A program made the position numbers and the translations under genes. From Volvox africanus (taxonomy: Eukaryota > Chlorophyta > Chlorophyceae > Chlamydomonadales > Volvocaceae), in NCBI GenBank assembly GCA_030268105.1, contig BSDZ01000014.1, forward strand, positions 3,105,501 through 3,169,500: a stretch of 64,000 nucleotides of DNA, read 5' to 3'. The notes under the pieces were generated by a model, which was not told the DNA's origin, ran no database searches, and saw only the letters and a program-made list of their open reading frames with translations. Positions 36,524 to 46,700 of the stretch are shown here, piece by piece (position 1 is the first letter of the stretch; every line of letters starts with the position of its first letter).

Positions 36524-37810
36524 TTAATGCGACCTGGGTGACCCGACTACATCGACAGAAATCGTGCCCTGTGCTTCGTCCATCGGGTGTAGTTCCGCAG
36601 CTAACGGAGGTAGAAGTGGGCAGTTCCTTGTAAGATGGTTTGATGCGCACCGAAGACAAACTCCCAATTGTCGTCGCTGTGCGAACTCCGTCTGGGTGCA
36701 TCCCCATTTAGCAAGCCATCGATTTTCTGTCCTTGACCGCTTCGATTCCGACGCAGCTCCACGTGATGCGACGGTATTCTGTGGCGCGTCTCTCCTCTTC
36801 CGTACACTCCGAGTTACTTGCGAATCTCGTGGACTTAATCCCCGGCTGCCAGAAATATGGACGCGACTGGTCGAAGGGGCGCCAGCCCGACACATAGGTG
36901 CAGGTGGTAGCGGGATGCCGGTAGTCTCAGGTGCTGGGTCAGTCTCATTGGAGGTATCTTGCGTCGTGTCCACTGGTAGTGGTGCTAAGGCTGTCGGGTG
37001 CTCTTGTCCCGTCCTGAGGCGAGCTTCGGCATCGTGAATGATCTGAATCCATCGCGTATATGATCTTGTCCTTTCCAGCGCCGGATCCGTAATACTCGCT
37101 CTGGCCAACTGGAGAGGGAGACCACGTTGGAACCAATAAATGTAGTCTCCTTCTGAAAAACCGATCATGGGTGTCGTCAGACCTTCAAACCGCAACCGGT
37201 AGTCCTCCACGGACTCATCAGGTCGCATTCGGTAGGTGCCTGCATGTAGTTCTCAGTACATGGCAGCCACTTGTGATTGATTTCCGGGAGTGAATCGAGT
37301 AAGCAGCACGTTAATTAGTTCTTCGAACGTAAAGTGCTCCTGTACAGTGGTCCAATGGTCATACCATTCCCTCGCAACGCCGCTTAGTGTGGCCCCAATA
37401 AATAAACACTTCACCTCATCGCGATCACCACCTTTTACCAACTTCAAATATCTTTTAGCATCGCGAACATATGAGCGGGCAGCGCTTGCAATAGTCTTGG
37501 GTTCCGTGATGGGAAGAATATGAAATTGAGGTGTGGGGATGATGAAACCGGGGACTCCGCCTTCATCCATAAGCTGTTGCAGCGATACCATTGCCAGGTC
37601 CGGCTCCGTTTCGGGGGGCCCCGTGTGATCTGACGTCCCAGTGGGGCCCTGAATTGGATAAGGACCATTCGGCTGGGGAACGTCGGGCTGGGGATTATGT
37701 AAATTATCAGTATTCGGTGGGATCTCCGGTCCTTCATTATGGGCTCCAACACTGGCCTGTTCACTCTCTCCCGTAGATGGGGAATATTGATTATGCGACA
37801 TATATTCCAA
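36524..37810 (-). pseudogene. gag: A1 gag, interrupted by a stop
   Basis: Two open frames in the same phase (37253..37810 and 36524..37228) are separated by a TGA at AAMY*ELHAGTYRMRP. Capsid-like conserved pieces are SYVRDAKRYLKLVKGG and REWYDHW; a CCHC zinc knuckle CLRCASNHLTRNCP sits near the C-terminus. The protein is clearly diverged from A2 and B gag although the LTRs and RT match A2 closely, so A1 looks recombinant. Confidence 0.85.
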
Positions 37811-38238
37811 TTAAGACTTCACAAGGAAAATAGGTGGAGGTAAAACTGTACCTTAGGGATTTCCTCTCGTGTACCGTTCTCACCCGAGTAAAACTCCGAC
37901 GTGGACGGTAACGTAACCCACCAGTATGTTGTCACCTTCAAATTGATATCTCTTCAGCAACTGATCCTGTCCGATACCCAACTCTATCGAGGAGGCGACT
38001 TCAAGTGTGATGGCAACAGAATTTCTTCTGCGGACTTAAGACCTTGCGGGTAATAAAAGTATGGTTGTTATTTAACAGACCGATATTGTATCAGGAGTTC
38101 AGGTAGAGGATAGTACCGTATCAGCTTTCTGGCGAGGTTATCTCGTGATACTCTTCGCCGCCGCTCGCTCGTGTGAGAACCTACTCTTCGCTAGTGACGA
38201 TGAGACAGCCGTGAGTCGAATCGTCTCGCTACCAAATT

Positions 38239-39053
38239 TGTTGTATCCTTCCTTCTTCAATCATGTATTAGCTCTGCACGTCTAGGTGTTAGCTGCATGC
38301 GTACCAAGCTTACGAACAGCAAGGCAAGCCAATGCGAATAGTAGACAGCGGAAGACTCAATAGCAAGGAAAGATTCAACTTACAATGTTCTTCAGTTACA
38401 GAATTACAGTCTGCCGTCAGACCCCGTGGGCAATGTTCATCACTCGGCTGCAGATGGAATGCTAGAATAGCTCAGGCCGAATATAAATGATTATATCATA
38501 TGTATGCGTATCGGATAGAGTTCAGTACTCGAATACTTGGTCCAAAGTTAGCGTCGCGCCGACTTCGGTCTCTAGGTGGCCGTCCTCGCACCTATCACGT
38601 CGCGATACCGATGTGCAGTACAGGTCTCACTGGATTACGATCTCAAGTGTGAGTACCTTGGTAATACTGCTCTAAATATCGTGTCATTCGTGATATTATT
38701 GGATGCAACGCATGCAATATGCAAAGGTCCGAATATCGATATTCGGTTGCCGACCCAACCATCACGATCGTCGCATTCTTGCATACGCGTATGGTTTATG
38801 ACACAGATGAGGTAATACTATTCAAAGTATTATTACGTGATATAATATGCCAATGGATAGATCGCGCATTAATTATCAGCCTCGAGTCAAACATGTTGAC
38901 CGACAGCGTGATGTTGTGAATGATGATGCGACATGCCTGATTAGCTAGATATACTCGAGTATATCATGCTAATATGATTGTATTATGCTTCATGATATCT
39001 GAATGCATTGTGGCCTTCATAAATGTAAACGGTGATTGAACCCGTGTACAACA
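38239..39053 (-). repeat. LTR2 (5' LTR of A1)
   Basis: 815 bp, TGTTGTATCC...GTGTACAACA. It contains the perfect palindrome CCGAATATCGATATTCGG near 38730-38747, which is mutated in LTR1. Its right flank (CCCGACAAG) runs straight into open reading frame sequence. Confidence 0.95.
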
Positions 39054-39278
39054 CCCGACAAGCCGTACCTTGTCAAGACGCTGGCGGAAAGCGTCAAGAG
39101 TATGCAGCTGCTGTCGACGGAAAAGATGTTGTTTGTTCGCAATGTGATGCGCATGCTGCCGGAGAACATGGCGCGCACAGTTGTGGACAGAGCGGGAGTG
39201 GATCCGTTCAACATCCCGCCCAGCTTCCAAGATCTCATCCCGACGGATGAGGATACCAGTACCGATGATGTCTCATAA
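39054..39278 (+). pseudogene. Unrecognised ORF fragment, 3' end only (island ORF a)
   Basis: 74 codons from the LTR2 border to TAA, truncated at its 5' end. Composition is ordinary and the sequence looks globular and helical (LVKTLAESVKSMQLLSTEK, NVMRMLPENMARTVVDRAG) with an acidic C-terminus. Its stop is only 5 nt from the stop of the convergent ORF b, and there is no intron. The function is unknown; the frame simply begins at the element border. Confidence 0.5.
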
Positions 39279-39283
39279 AGAGG

Positions 39284-40423
39284 TTAGCTAATCTGTCGGA
39301 GTTTGCAAAGCAGATCGAACATGTCGAGAAGGGTTGCCTCGAGCATGTAAGTGTGCTTGTTTGATCTGCATGCTTCGACATCGGCGCGTGCAATTATTTC
39401 AAGCACATCAGTCATGACAGACATGACTGTCAGGTGTTGTTTGGATTCAATCCAGCGTGGCACGATTGACAGAAGTGCATTGCAGATTTCGGTATGCTGC
39501 GTTCCGGTGATTTCTAGTGCATGTATGGCGCGGGCAATGTGATCATGAACCCGTCGCTCCTCTGCCGCGGACATAGGGCGTTGTTTTGTAGCAGCATTTT
39601 GAGCTTCGTGCAGACACATATCAAGTGTTGTCGCCAAAAAGTTGCGAAGTGAATTGTTCCATGGCTGCTGTTGGTGGTGTGGTGATGATGAATGTCGTAG
39701 CAGTAACACCAGTGCTGTTGTGACGCTTCCTTTGGACTGGTCGATTATACTGTGCACGTCATCTTGGGAGAGTTTGCACGTGGCGATGCGTTCAGTGAGC
39801 TCATGCTGTGTGAATGCGTGCGCAATCACATCCCGTGAGACACAACAGCGTAGTGTCAGGGTTCTGCTGACGAGAGAGGTGTCGAGATGTCCAAGCGATA
39901 CAGTCATGAATATGAAGAGGCATTGCGATCCGTGATCTACGATGCATCGCATGGCAGATGCCATGGTGGCGCCCATGCGATGTGCATTCAGCACGGCGAC
40001 GATGTGCCTTCCAACTTTGCTGAGGCACGTGTGACGTGCCATTTGTTTCAGGTGTTCAAAGCATACCGTCCGCTGTTCGGACGACAGTTCTGCAGCGTCG
40101 ATCAGCATGTAGCCTTGGCTTTGCCAGTGAGGGAATCCTGCGACGCATTCTTTGTCGTAGCGAAGTGCTTTGTGACTATCTGTCAGTGTGGTCAAGAGCA
40201 TGTCCAAGCAGCAGCTGACAATGACATCGTCCTTTCCTACCAAGGTGATGTGAGACAGAGTGCAGATGGCATCGTCTGGCGCGTTGCGAAGACGATTGAT
40301 GAGTTTGGCATATGTCTTGCTAGACAAGAGTTCGGCAAACTGACATTTAAACACGTGTTTGAAATTTTCCACGACGCGTCGAATGCTCAGATGATTGGGT
40401 TCGGATTCTGGTTTAGTATTCAT
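39284..40423 (-). CDS. Clamp-loader (RFC small subunit)-like protein, degenerate; possible viral origin (island ORF b)
   Basis: 379 codons, intronless, ATG at 40423. Layout resembles RFC small subunits: HITLVGKDDVIVSCCLDMLL (about 57-76) sits where Walker A should be but lacks GxxGxGKT. VGRHIVAVLNAHRMGATMAS followed by AMRCIVDHG matches the Walker B/sensor-1 helix region, and LVSRTLTLRC matches the SRC arginine-finger region; a helical C-terminal collar-like part follows. If real, this would be a non-ATPase subunit of a sliding-clamp loader. Large DNA viruses of algae encode several RFC subunits, and the compact convergent/divergent packing here resembles such genomes; both points are inference. 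A diverged cellular paralogue is the alternative. Confidence 0.45.
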   Translation of the reverse strand: MNTKPESEPNHLSIRRVVENFKHVFKCQFAELLSSKTYAKLINRLRNAPDDAICTLSHITLVGKDDVIVSCCLDMLLTTLTDSHKALRYDKECVAGFPHWQSQGYMLIDAAELSSEQRTVCFEHLKQMARHTCLSKVGRHIVAVLNAHRMGATMASAMRCIVDHGSQCLFIFMTVSLGHLDTSLVSRTLTLRCCVSRDVIAHAFTQHELTERIATCKLSQDDVHSIIDQSKGSVTTALVLLLRHSSSPHHQQQPWNNSLRNFLATTLDMCLHEAQNAATKQRPMSAAEERRVHDHIARAIHALEITGTQHTEICNALLSIVPRWIESKQHLTVMSVMTDVLEIIARADVEACRSNKHTYMLEATLLDMFDLLCKLRQIS

Positions 40424-40589
40424 CCGCGCTCTCGATCGATGTCTCTGTCGCTGTGCGCCATCTGTAACTGTAGTCCCTTATTGGGAGGATGATCTGGCTG
40501 CTCTGGCCATAAAGCAACTTTGCAATCCAACTGCTCACACGCGCGAACGCGCCCCGCACAACACACCGCACGGGTCCGCCACCTCATCC

Positions 40590-41138
40590 ATGTCGAAAGA
40601 TCCTGGTCCAGACTTCCTGTCCGTAGAGAACATGGTGTCGTGCATTGCAATATTTTTGGACCATATACATCGAAGGTATGGTGGCGATGTGACATCCATG
40701 GTGACGGAGCAGGAATTGCGGGAGATGTTTTTCGAGGAGATGGAGCGCACACGCAATCATGTAGTTGCGTCGGGAGTGCAGCAGTGGCCATCCCTAAAAG
40801 AGCTCAACAACCAGTGCATGACTCTTGTGAAGAAGAGCCTGATGCAACGGCTGTCAGGTCCTCAAGAGCTGCACAACATGCTGTTGGAGGAATTGGAGAA
40901 TGTCCGTGGCGAGGCCTCTGCCAGCAACTCGACGCCCGGTTCAGATATCAACAACATATGTATGAAGCGTGTCATGAGACGATTGGTAAATCGCCACATG
41001 TCGTCGGCGGCACATTCGTCTCGTGGTACTCAGCAGCATCAGCGAGTGCTTGATCGGGATCATGATGTGTACGGGGAACGACAGGTTGTGGTGGCGGACT
41101 CTCTGACGCAGCCTATGTTGACCGGCGGGCGCAGTGAC
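40590..41138 (+). pseudogene. Unrecognised helical protein with internal repeat, truncated by LTR3 (island ORF c)
   Basis: 183 codons from ATG (MSKDPGPDFLSVENM) to the LTR border after GGRSD. It is intronless and divergent from ORF b, with 166 bp between the start codons. Two about 50-residue units look related: TEQELREMFFEEMERTR...LNNQCM and GPQELHNMLLEELENVR...INNICM. No family is recognised. The last 5 nt before the LTR (GTGAC) are the reverse complement of the 5 nt left of LTR1. Confidence 0.5.
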
Positions 41139-41953
41139 TGTTGTACGCGGGTTCAATCACCGTTTACATTTATGAAGGCCGCAATGCATTCAGATATCAT
41201 GAAGCATAATACAATCATATTAGCATGATATACTCGAGTATATCTAGCTAATCAGGCATGTCGCATCATCATTCACGACATCACGCTGTCGGTCAACATG
41301 TTTGACTTGAGGCTGATAATTAATGCGCGATCTATCCGTTGGCATATTATATCACGTAATAATACTTTGAATAGTATTACCTCATCTGTGTCATAAACCA
41401 TACGCGTATGCAAGAATGCGATGATCACGATGGTTGGGTCGGCAACCGAATATCGATATTCGGACCTTTGCATATTGCATGCGTTGCATCCAATAATATC
41501 ACGAATGACACGATATTTAGAGCAGTATTACCAAGGTACTCACACTTGAGATCGTAATCCAGTGAGACCTGTACTGCACATCGGTATCGCGACGTGATAG
41601 GTGCGAGGACGGCCACCTAGAGACCGAAGTCGGCGCGACGCTAACTTTGGACCAAGTATTCGAGTACTGAACTCTATCCGATACGCATACATACGATATA
41701 ATCATTTATATTCGGCCTGAGCTATTCTAGCATTCCATCTGCAGCCGAGTGATGAACATTGCCCACGGGGTCTGACGGCAGACTGTAATTCTGTAACTGA
41801 AGAACATTGTAAGTTGAATCTTTCCTTGCTATTGAGTCTTCCGCTGTCTACTATTCGCATTGGCTTGCCTTGCTGTTCGTAAGCTTGGTACGCATGCAGC
41901 TAACACCTAGACGTGCAGAGCTAATACATGATTGAAGAAGGAAGGATACAACA
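41139..41953 (+). repeat. LTR3 (5' LTR of A2)
   Basis: 815 bp, reverse-complement orientation relative to LTR1 and LTR2 and nearly identical to LTR2. Left flank is GTGAC. Confidence 0.95.
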
Positions 41954-42021
41954 AATTTGGTAGCGAGACCTGGTTGAATCATGATGGTTGCATTGTCCCT
42001 CATCGGAAGTAGGTTCTCGTG

Positions 42022-42332
42022 ATGGCAAGTGACGACGACACTCACCGCAGCCCTTTAGACACCTTCGCAGAGGATCTCGGCCGTGCTGTTCTGGACGCCG
42101 CCGCTTCCGGTTTGTGAATTTAGACACCTGCTGATAAATAGTTGCTGCATTCTCGTTGCGAATCTGGCACTATGAGTTGCAGGTGAACGTACGCCAACAC
42201 TGAATGCGGTATTGGCTGGACAATATTTGAACGAGGAACAAATCAAGGCTTTGATCCAGAAAACTACTGAAATAAAGGACAACCTAATGAACTATATCGT
42301 TTATCTCCTTGGTCTACTCGGGAGTTCTGTCG
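42022..42332 (+). CDS. A2 spliced leader ORF upstream of gag (two exons)
   Basis: Exon 1 42022..42109 (88 nt) begins MASDDD and ends LGRAVLDAAASG, with donor G|GTTTGT. Exon 2 42183..42332 starts after GCAG and ends at GTCG|GTACGC. B1 and B2 have the same first exon length (88 nt), the same phase 1 at both splice sites, and related protein sequence: LGRAVLDAAASG is identical, and the second exon shares TTEI, NY and LL.LL..S.V spacing. This points to a conserved small protein of about 80 residues, or to alternative N-terminal exons for gag. A third exon would read only GL and stop if the CAG at 42377 is used. Confidence 0.5.
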
Positions 42333-42419
42333 GTACGCGAATAGTCACAAATTCCTCTTACGTTACGTTGCTCTCAGGTTTATAGTAAATTCCTGTCTGC
42401 CCGAATAAGCTCGTGCTTC

Positions 42420-42822
42420 ATGTCGGGACGCGAAGATAGTTCCAATCTGGGCACCGCCAGCCAGCCCGATGGCGGCCTCGCTACTAGAACTGCTTTTGCT
42501 GATCCTGATACCGTTGGGACTCGTCTTATGTCTGATCCTACCGTCCTTCAGACCCCTTCGCATTTGATTGTACCACTGTCGGCAGCGGCTACAACAAGTG
42601 AGGGAGTCGGAGTACAACAGGCCCCGGTAACACCCGCGGTTCAAGAACCCGTCGGAATACCGGAGGTAATGAAGTTGACTATCCCCGTGCCTAAGCTCAA
42701 AATTTCCGCTGACGAAAAGGCAAAGAATTCAGGACATAGCATCGCGGACAGGACACGGGCTTACGTTCGTGATGCTAGGCAGTATTTGCAAGCGGTGCAC
42801 GGCGGGGGATGCGACTCCATTA
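42420..42822 (+). pseudogene. gag: A2 gag, N-terminal part
   Basis: ATG MSGREDSSNLG; homologous to B gag through TVGTRL, LQTPSHLIVP, IPVPKLKIS and AYVRDARQYLQAVHGG. It is broken by insertion of B1 at 42822/42823. Gag forms the particle that packages element RNA. Confidence 0.85.
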
Positions 42823-43655
42823 TGTTGTACCTCTCCTTCGTGTTTGCTCATAAGTATCTGCGCATCGTGTTTGCTCATAAGTATCTGCGCATCTGAAGGC
42901 TTTCAACACCGATGCACGAGCACTTGCAAGTACAGCAAGGCAAGCACGAGTAAACAGAGACAGCGGAAGACTTCAAACAAGAAGAGATATAACTTACAGT
43001 CTTACAGATCGAAGCGGTGCAATGGACGTAATCACCGTCAGTGCCGGAAGCAAGCAATCATCACGCGGCGGTGATAGCGAAGTTTAGGCTTAGCTCTGGC
43101 TAAGTAGAGTAGCGTATAGCAATGATAGTGTAGAACACACGAGTGTTCTCCGGTATAGAATGTCTTGTCTTGCTTAGCCGTCCTCGCATCTGTTATACTC
43201 GCAGCATCGCAATGTCATATGATTCACACTAGGAGGCCGATCCTAAGTGTGACAACCCTACTGTGTATAGGCGATGTCCAAGCATAACAACGTATAAGCC
43301 TTTCCGGCATTCGCATGATGCAAGGGTCCGAATAACGATATTCGGTTGCAAGGCATGCATCACGACGAGTGCGGCGCTCTCAATGTGTGCTGTAATGAAG
43401 TAATATTATATCAAATAATATTACTTATAGTTTCATAGCACGAGCATAATGCGCACTTCAATGATTCGGTCATTCATGCATGCTAGGTGGATTTGCCATG
43501 ATGCGATGTCGTGATGGATACATGTATGCGAATACATCTATATCATGCAGGTTCATTCATATGCAATAGTCATTCATGCATTCATGAAGATAACACTTCG
43601 CCTCGTAGGATCGCATCGACCTACGCATCGGCGGGAAACGAACCGTAGCACAACA
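42823..43655 (-). repeat. LTR4 (3' LTR of B1)
   Basis: 833 bp. A 27-bp unit (ending GTATCTGCGCA) is tandemly duplicated near 42838-42893. Differs from LTR5 by small indels near 43470-43520. Confidence 0.93.
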
Positions 43656-43700
43656 ATTATCCCCCTTCCTGTATGCAGCGTCCTCGCTGCTTCATACAGC
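43656..43700 (-). promoter_or_regulatory. Polypurine tract and conserved stem-loop of B1
   Basis: Minus strand reads a stem-loop GCAGCG-AGGA-CGCTGC with an outer TGTATG/CATACA stem (43670..43699), then a G-rich tract ending at the LTR. The same arrangement is seen in A1 and B2. Confidence 0.65.
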
Positions 43701-43713
43701 ATCGACTCCAGGG

Positions 43714-46700
43714 TCATTGGGCTTGCGTGGCACGTTTGCGGGCTTCCTCGAGCAGGGGCTTCATGTCCTGCGAGAAGTTGCGTGCCGGTTCCCATGAGTT
43801 GTGCTCGCTGGTATACCCTGTCCACTTGACCAAGTACTCGTGTACTGTCCGCTTACGTCGGTGTCGGCCCACACGACGCGCGCGATAATCTAACACCCGC
43901 TCCACATCGTAAAACTTCTGTTTACCAGTGATCCAGGTCTCGGGACCTGGTTCGATCGCTGCGGGGGTGTTAGCAGGCTCAGGGACGGGTTCCGTACCAC
44001 GATAAGGACGAACAAGCGATACGTGAAACGTGGGGTGAATGGTCATCTCAGCGGGCAATGCAAGCTCCACAGCCACATTCCCAACCATGCGCACGACAGG
44101 ATACGGACCAATCCAGCGGGGTAAGAGTTTTCGGGATCCGTCGGCCAAGGAACGCAAGTTCTTGGTGCTTAGCAACACGAGTTGCCCTTCCGAAAACGTC
44201 ACATCCTGCTTGGATTTGTTGTAGTATTCCGTCGTTCGTTGCTGTGCCACGTCCAAACACGACTTCGCGTCTGTGATTCGGGACATAAAAGACTTTGCAA
44301 AAAGTTTAGCAGCAGGCACATTCACTTCCAACTCATGCCACACGGGTAGCGCGGGATGAAACCTGTAGTTAAGAAAGAACGGACTTTTGCCTATAGAGCG
44401 GTTAACAGTGTTGTTAAGTGCGAATTCTGCCGCAGTCAAATATGTATCCCAAACGAGTGGTGTGCGACCAGCATAATTGCGCAACATATCACCCAACGTG
44501 CGGTTTGTGCGTTCAGTTTGACCATCAGTCTGCGGGTGGTACGCTGTGCTCAGGTTGACACGCATGCCAACTAGCTTGCAGAGCGCTTCCCAAAACTTAG
44601 ACGTGAACTGTCCACCGCGGTCCGAGATCACGTTTTTGGGAACCCCGTGTAACCGAACCACATTATCGAAAAACAAACGTGCGGTTTGTTCAGCCATGCA
44701 GGATGATGTGCATGGTGCTAGGTGAACCATCTTAGTCAGACGATCGACCATTACGAACACTGCATCATATCCCCCCTCAGTTTTGGGCAGCGCGACTACG
44801 AAGTCCATGGAAACACTTTCCCAAGGCGCATCCGGGACAGGCAACGGTTGCAACAACCCATGGCCCTTACCGGACAAAGCCTTATTGCGCTGGCACAGAC
44901 TGCATGTCTGTACGAAGTTTGCCGCATCGTTAGCCAAACGAGGCCACCAAAAGGAACGTTGCACCAACTCGACCAACCGCTTGCTACCAGGGTGTCCTGC
45001 TAACGGGTCCTCATGGAACCGTGCAAGGATGTCGTAGCGTAGCGCGTCGTCGTTCGGAACGACGATTTGTGTAGCTGCACCCTCCGTCCGTAGCCAAAGG
45101 CCATTCTGCTTGCGAAGGTTTTCTACATTAGCCGGCTCCGAGAACCAGGCATCTGCGTTGTAGGCCACCTTCAACCGCTCTGTGAGGTCCGTCGCGATCG
45201 GCACCTCCTCGTTATGCGGTCGCACGACGGGCGCTGCTAAAATTGCAGCGTGTAGCGATGGATGTCGACTGAGAGCATCGGCAATATTCAATTTACCAGA
45301 AATGTACTCCCAGGTGCAGTCGAACCTAGCTAGGTATTCCATCCACCTAGCCTGACGGCGGTTCAACGTCAGAACGCTTTGCAAAAACGTTAGGGGCTTG
45401 TGGTCAGTCTTTAAAGTAAATGGGCGTCCCTCGAGGTAACAGCGCCATTCTTTTAAAGCATGCAGCACTGCCAGAAGCTCCTGTTCCCCGGTGGTGTAGC
45501 GAATCTCCGCACCAGAAAACTTCTTACTCGTGAAAGCGATCGGTCGCCCTTCCTGTAACAATACAGCGCCGCTTCCAAATACTGAGGCATCAGACACTAC
45601 CTCAACATGAAACGGCAACGAGTAATCAGGGAATGCAAGGGTGACATCTTCGGCAATGGTTCGCTTGAGCTCTTCAAATGCCCGCTGGCATTGCGACGTC
45701 CACGACTCGAGTGAAACGAAAACGCCTTTGCGAGTTAAGTTAGTAAGCGGGGCCGCAATGATGGAATATTTTTCAATGAACTTCCGGAAATAATTGGTCA
45801 AGCCAAGGAACTTACGCAGCTCCGTGAGGTTCTGAGGCGCGGGCCAATCGTGAACCACGGCGACCTTCCGCGGGTCCATCTTCACACCAGTGGCCGACAC
45901 AATGTGGCCCAAATATTCCACCTGAGGCTGCGCCCAAAAGCATTTGGCGCGTTTAGCAAACAATTGCTCCCGCCTCATAACGTCGAGCACGAGCCGAAGA
46001 TGCTCCAAGTGCTCCTCACGCGTCTTAGAATAAACCAAGATGTCATCCAGATAGCAAACAACGAACCTGTCGATAAACAGTCTAAACATTCGGTCCATGA
46101 CCGCCTGAAACGTCGCAGGGGCATTAGTCAAACCAAACGATAGAACCCTATACTCGAAGTGACCGAAGGGCGTCCGAAAAGCGGTTTTCGGGATATCAGA
46201 GGCAGCGATGCGAATCTGATTATAGCCCTGTTGTAAGTCAATCGAGGAAAAATAAGCCGAACCCTTCAGCTTATCCAACAGGTCGTCAACGCATGGCAAA
46301 GGGTAGCGATTTTTCACCGTACTCGCATTCAACCCCCGGTAATCGATGCACATGTGCAAGGTCCCATCCTTCTTACCGACAAACAAAATCGGTGCAGAAT
46401 ACGGGGATGTGCTGGGGCGTATCATACCCTTCGCGAGCAAATCCGTCACCTGGCGCTTCACCTCGTCCAGCTCCAATGGACTCAACCTGTACATTGGCCG
46501 GGCCGTAGGCTGCGCTCCAGGCATAAGAGGGATTGTGTGATCAACAGGACGCATAGGTGGTAGGCCAGGGATATCTTTAAAGACGTCCTCATACTGCGAC
46601 AGTAGGGCCTCAACCTCAGGATCCACAGAAATCTGCGCGGTGGTGGCACAACAGCCCACCCGCGGCCTCAAAAGCAGTCCGTGGGCACCCTTCCGTAACA

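Larger units (their letters stand above)
31947..39053 (-). mobile_element. Ty3/gypsy element A1, full-length but decayed
   Basis: Direct 815-bp LTRs (31947..32761 and 38239..39053), both TGTTG...CAACA, enclose gag and pol on the minus strand. A primer binding site TGGTAGCGAGAC (38223..38234) lies 4 nt inside the 5' LTR, and a G-rich polypurine tract (complement of 32762..32777) abuts the 3' LTR. The flanks do not match each other: GTCAC on the left, CCCGA on the right. Multiple stops and an eroded protease region make it non-autonomous. Confidence 0.92.

Noticed and set aside
39036..41138. Treating island ORFs a and c as two halves of one gene
   Set aside because: Their frames happen to be in phase when joined, but that has a one-in-three chance, the order would need a circular or tandem source, and the flank pattern points to an inversion instead.
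42769..43074. Separate small genes in the B LTRs (for example 42769-43074 and 49500-49703)
   Set aside because: They recur in every B LTR copy and belong to the repeat, with no sign of a conserved protein.
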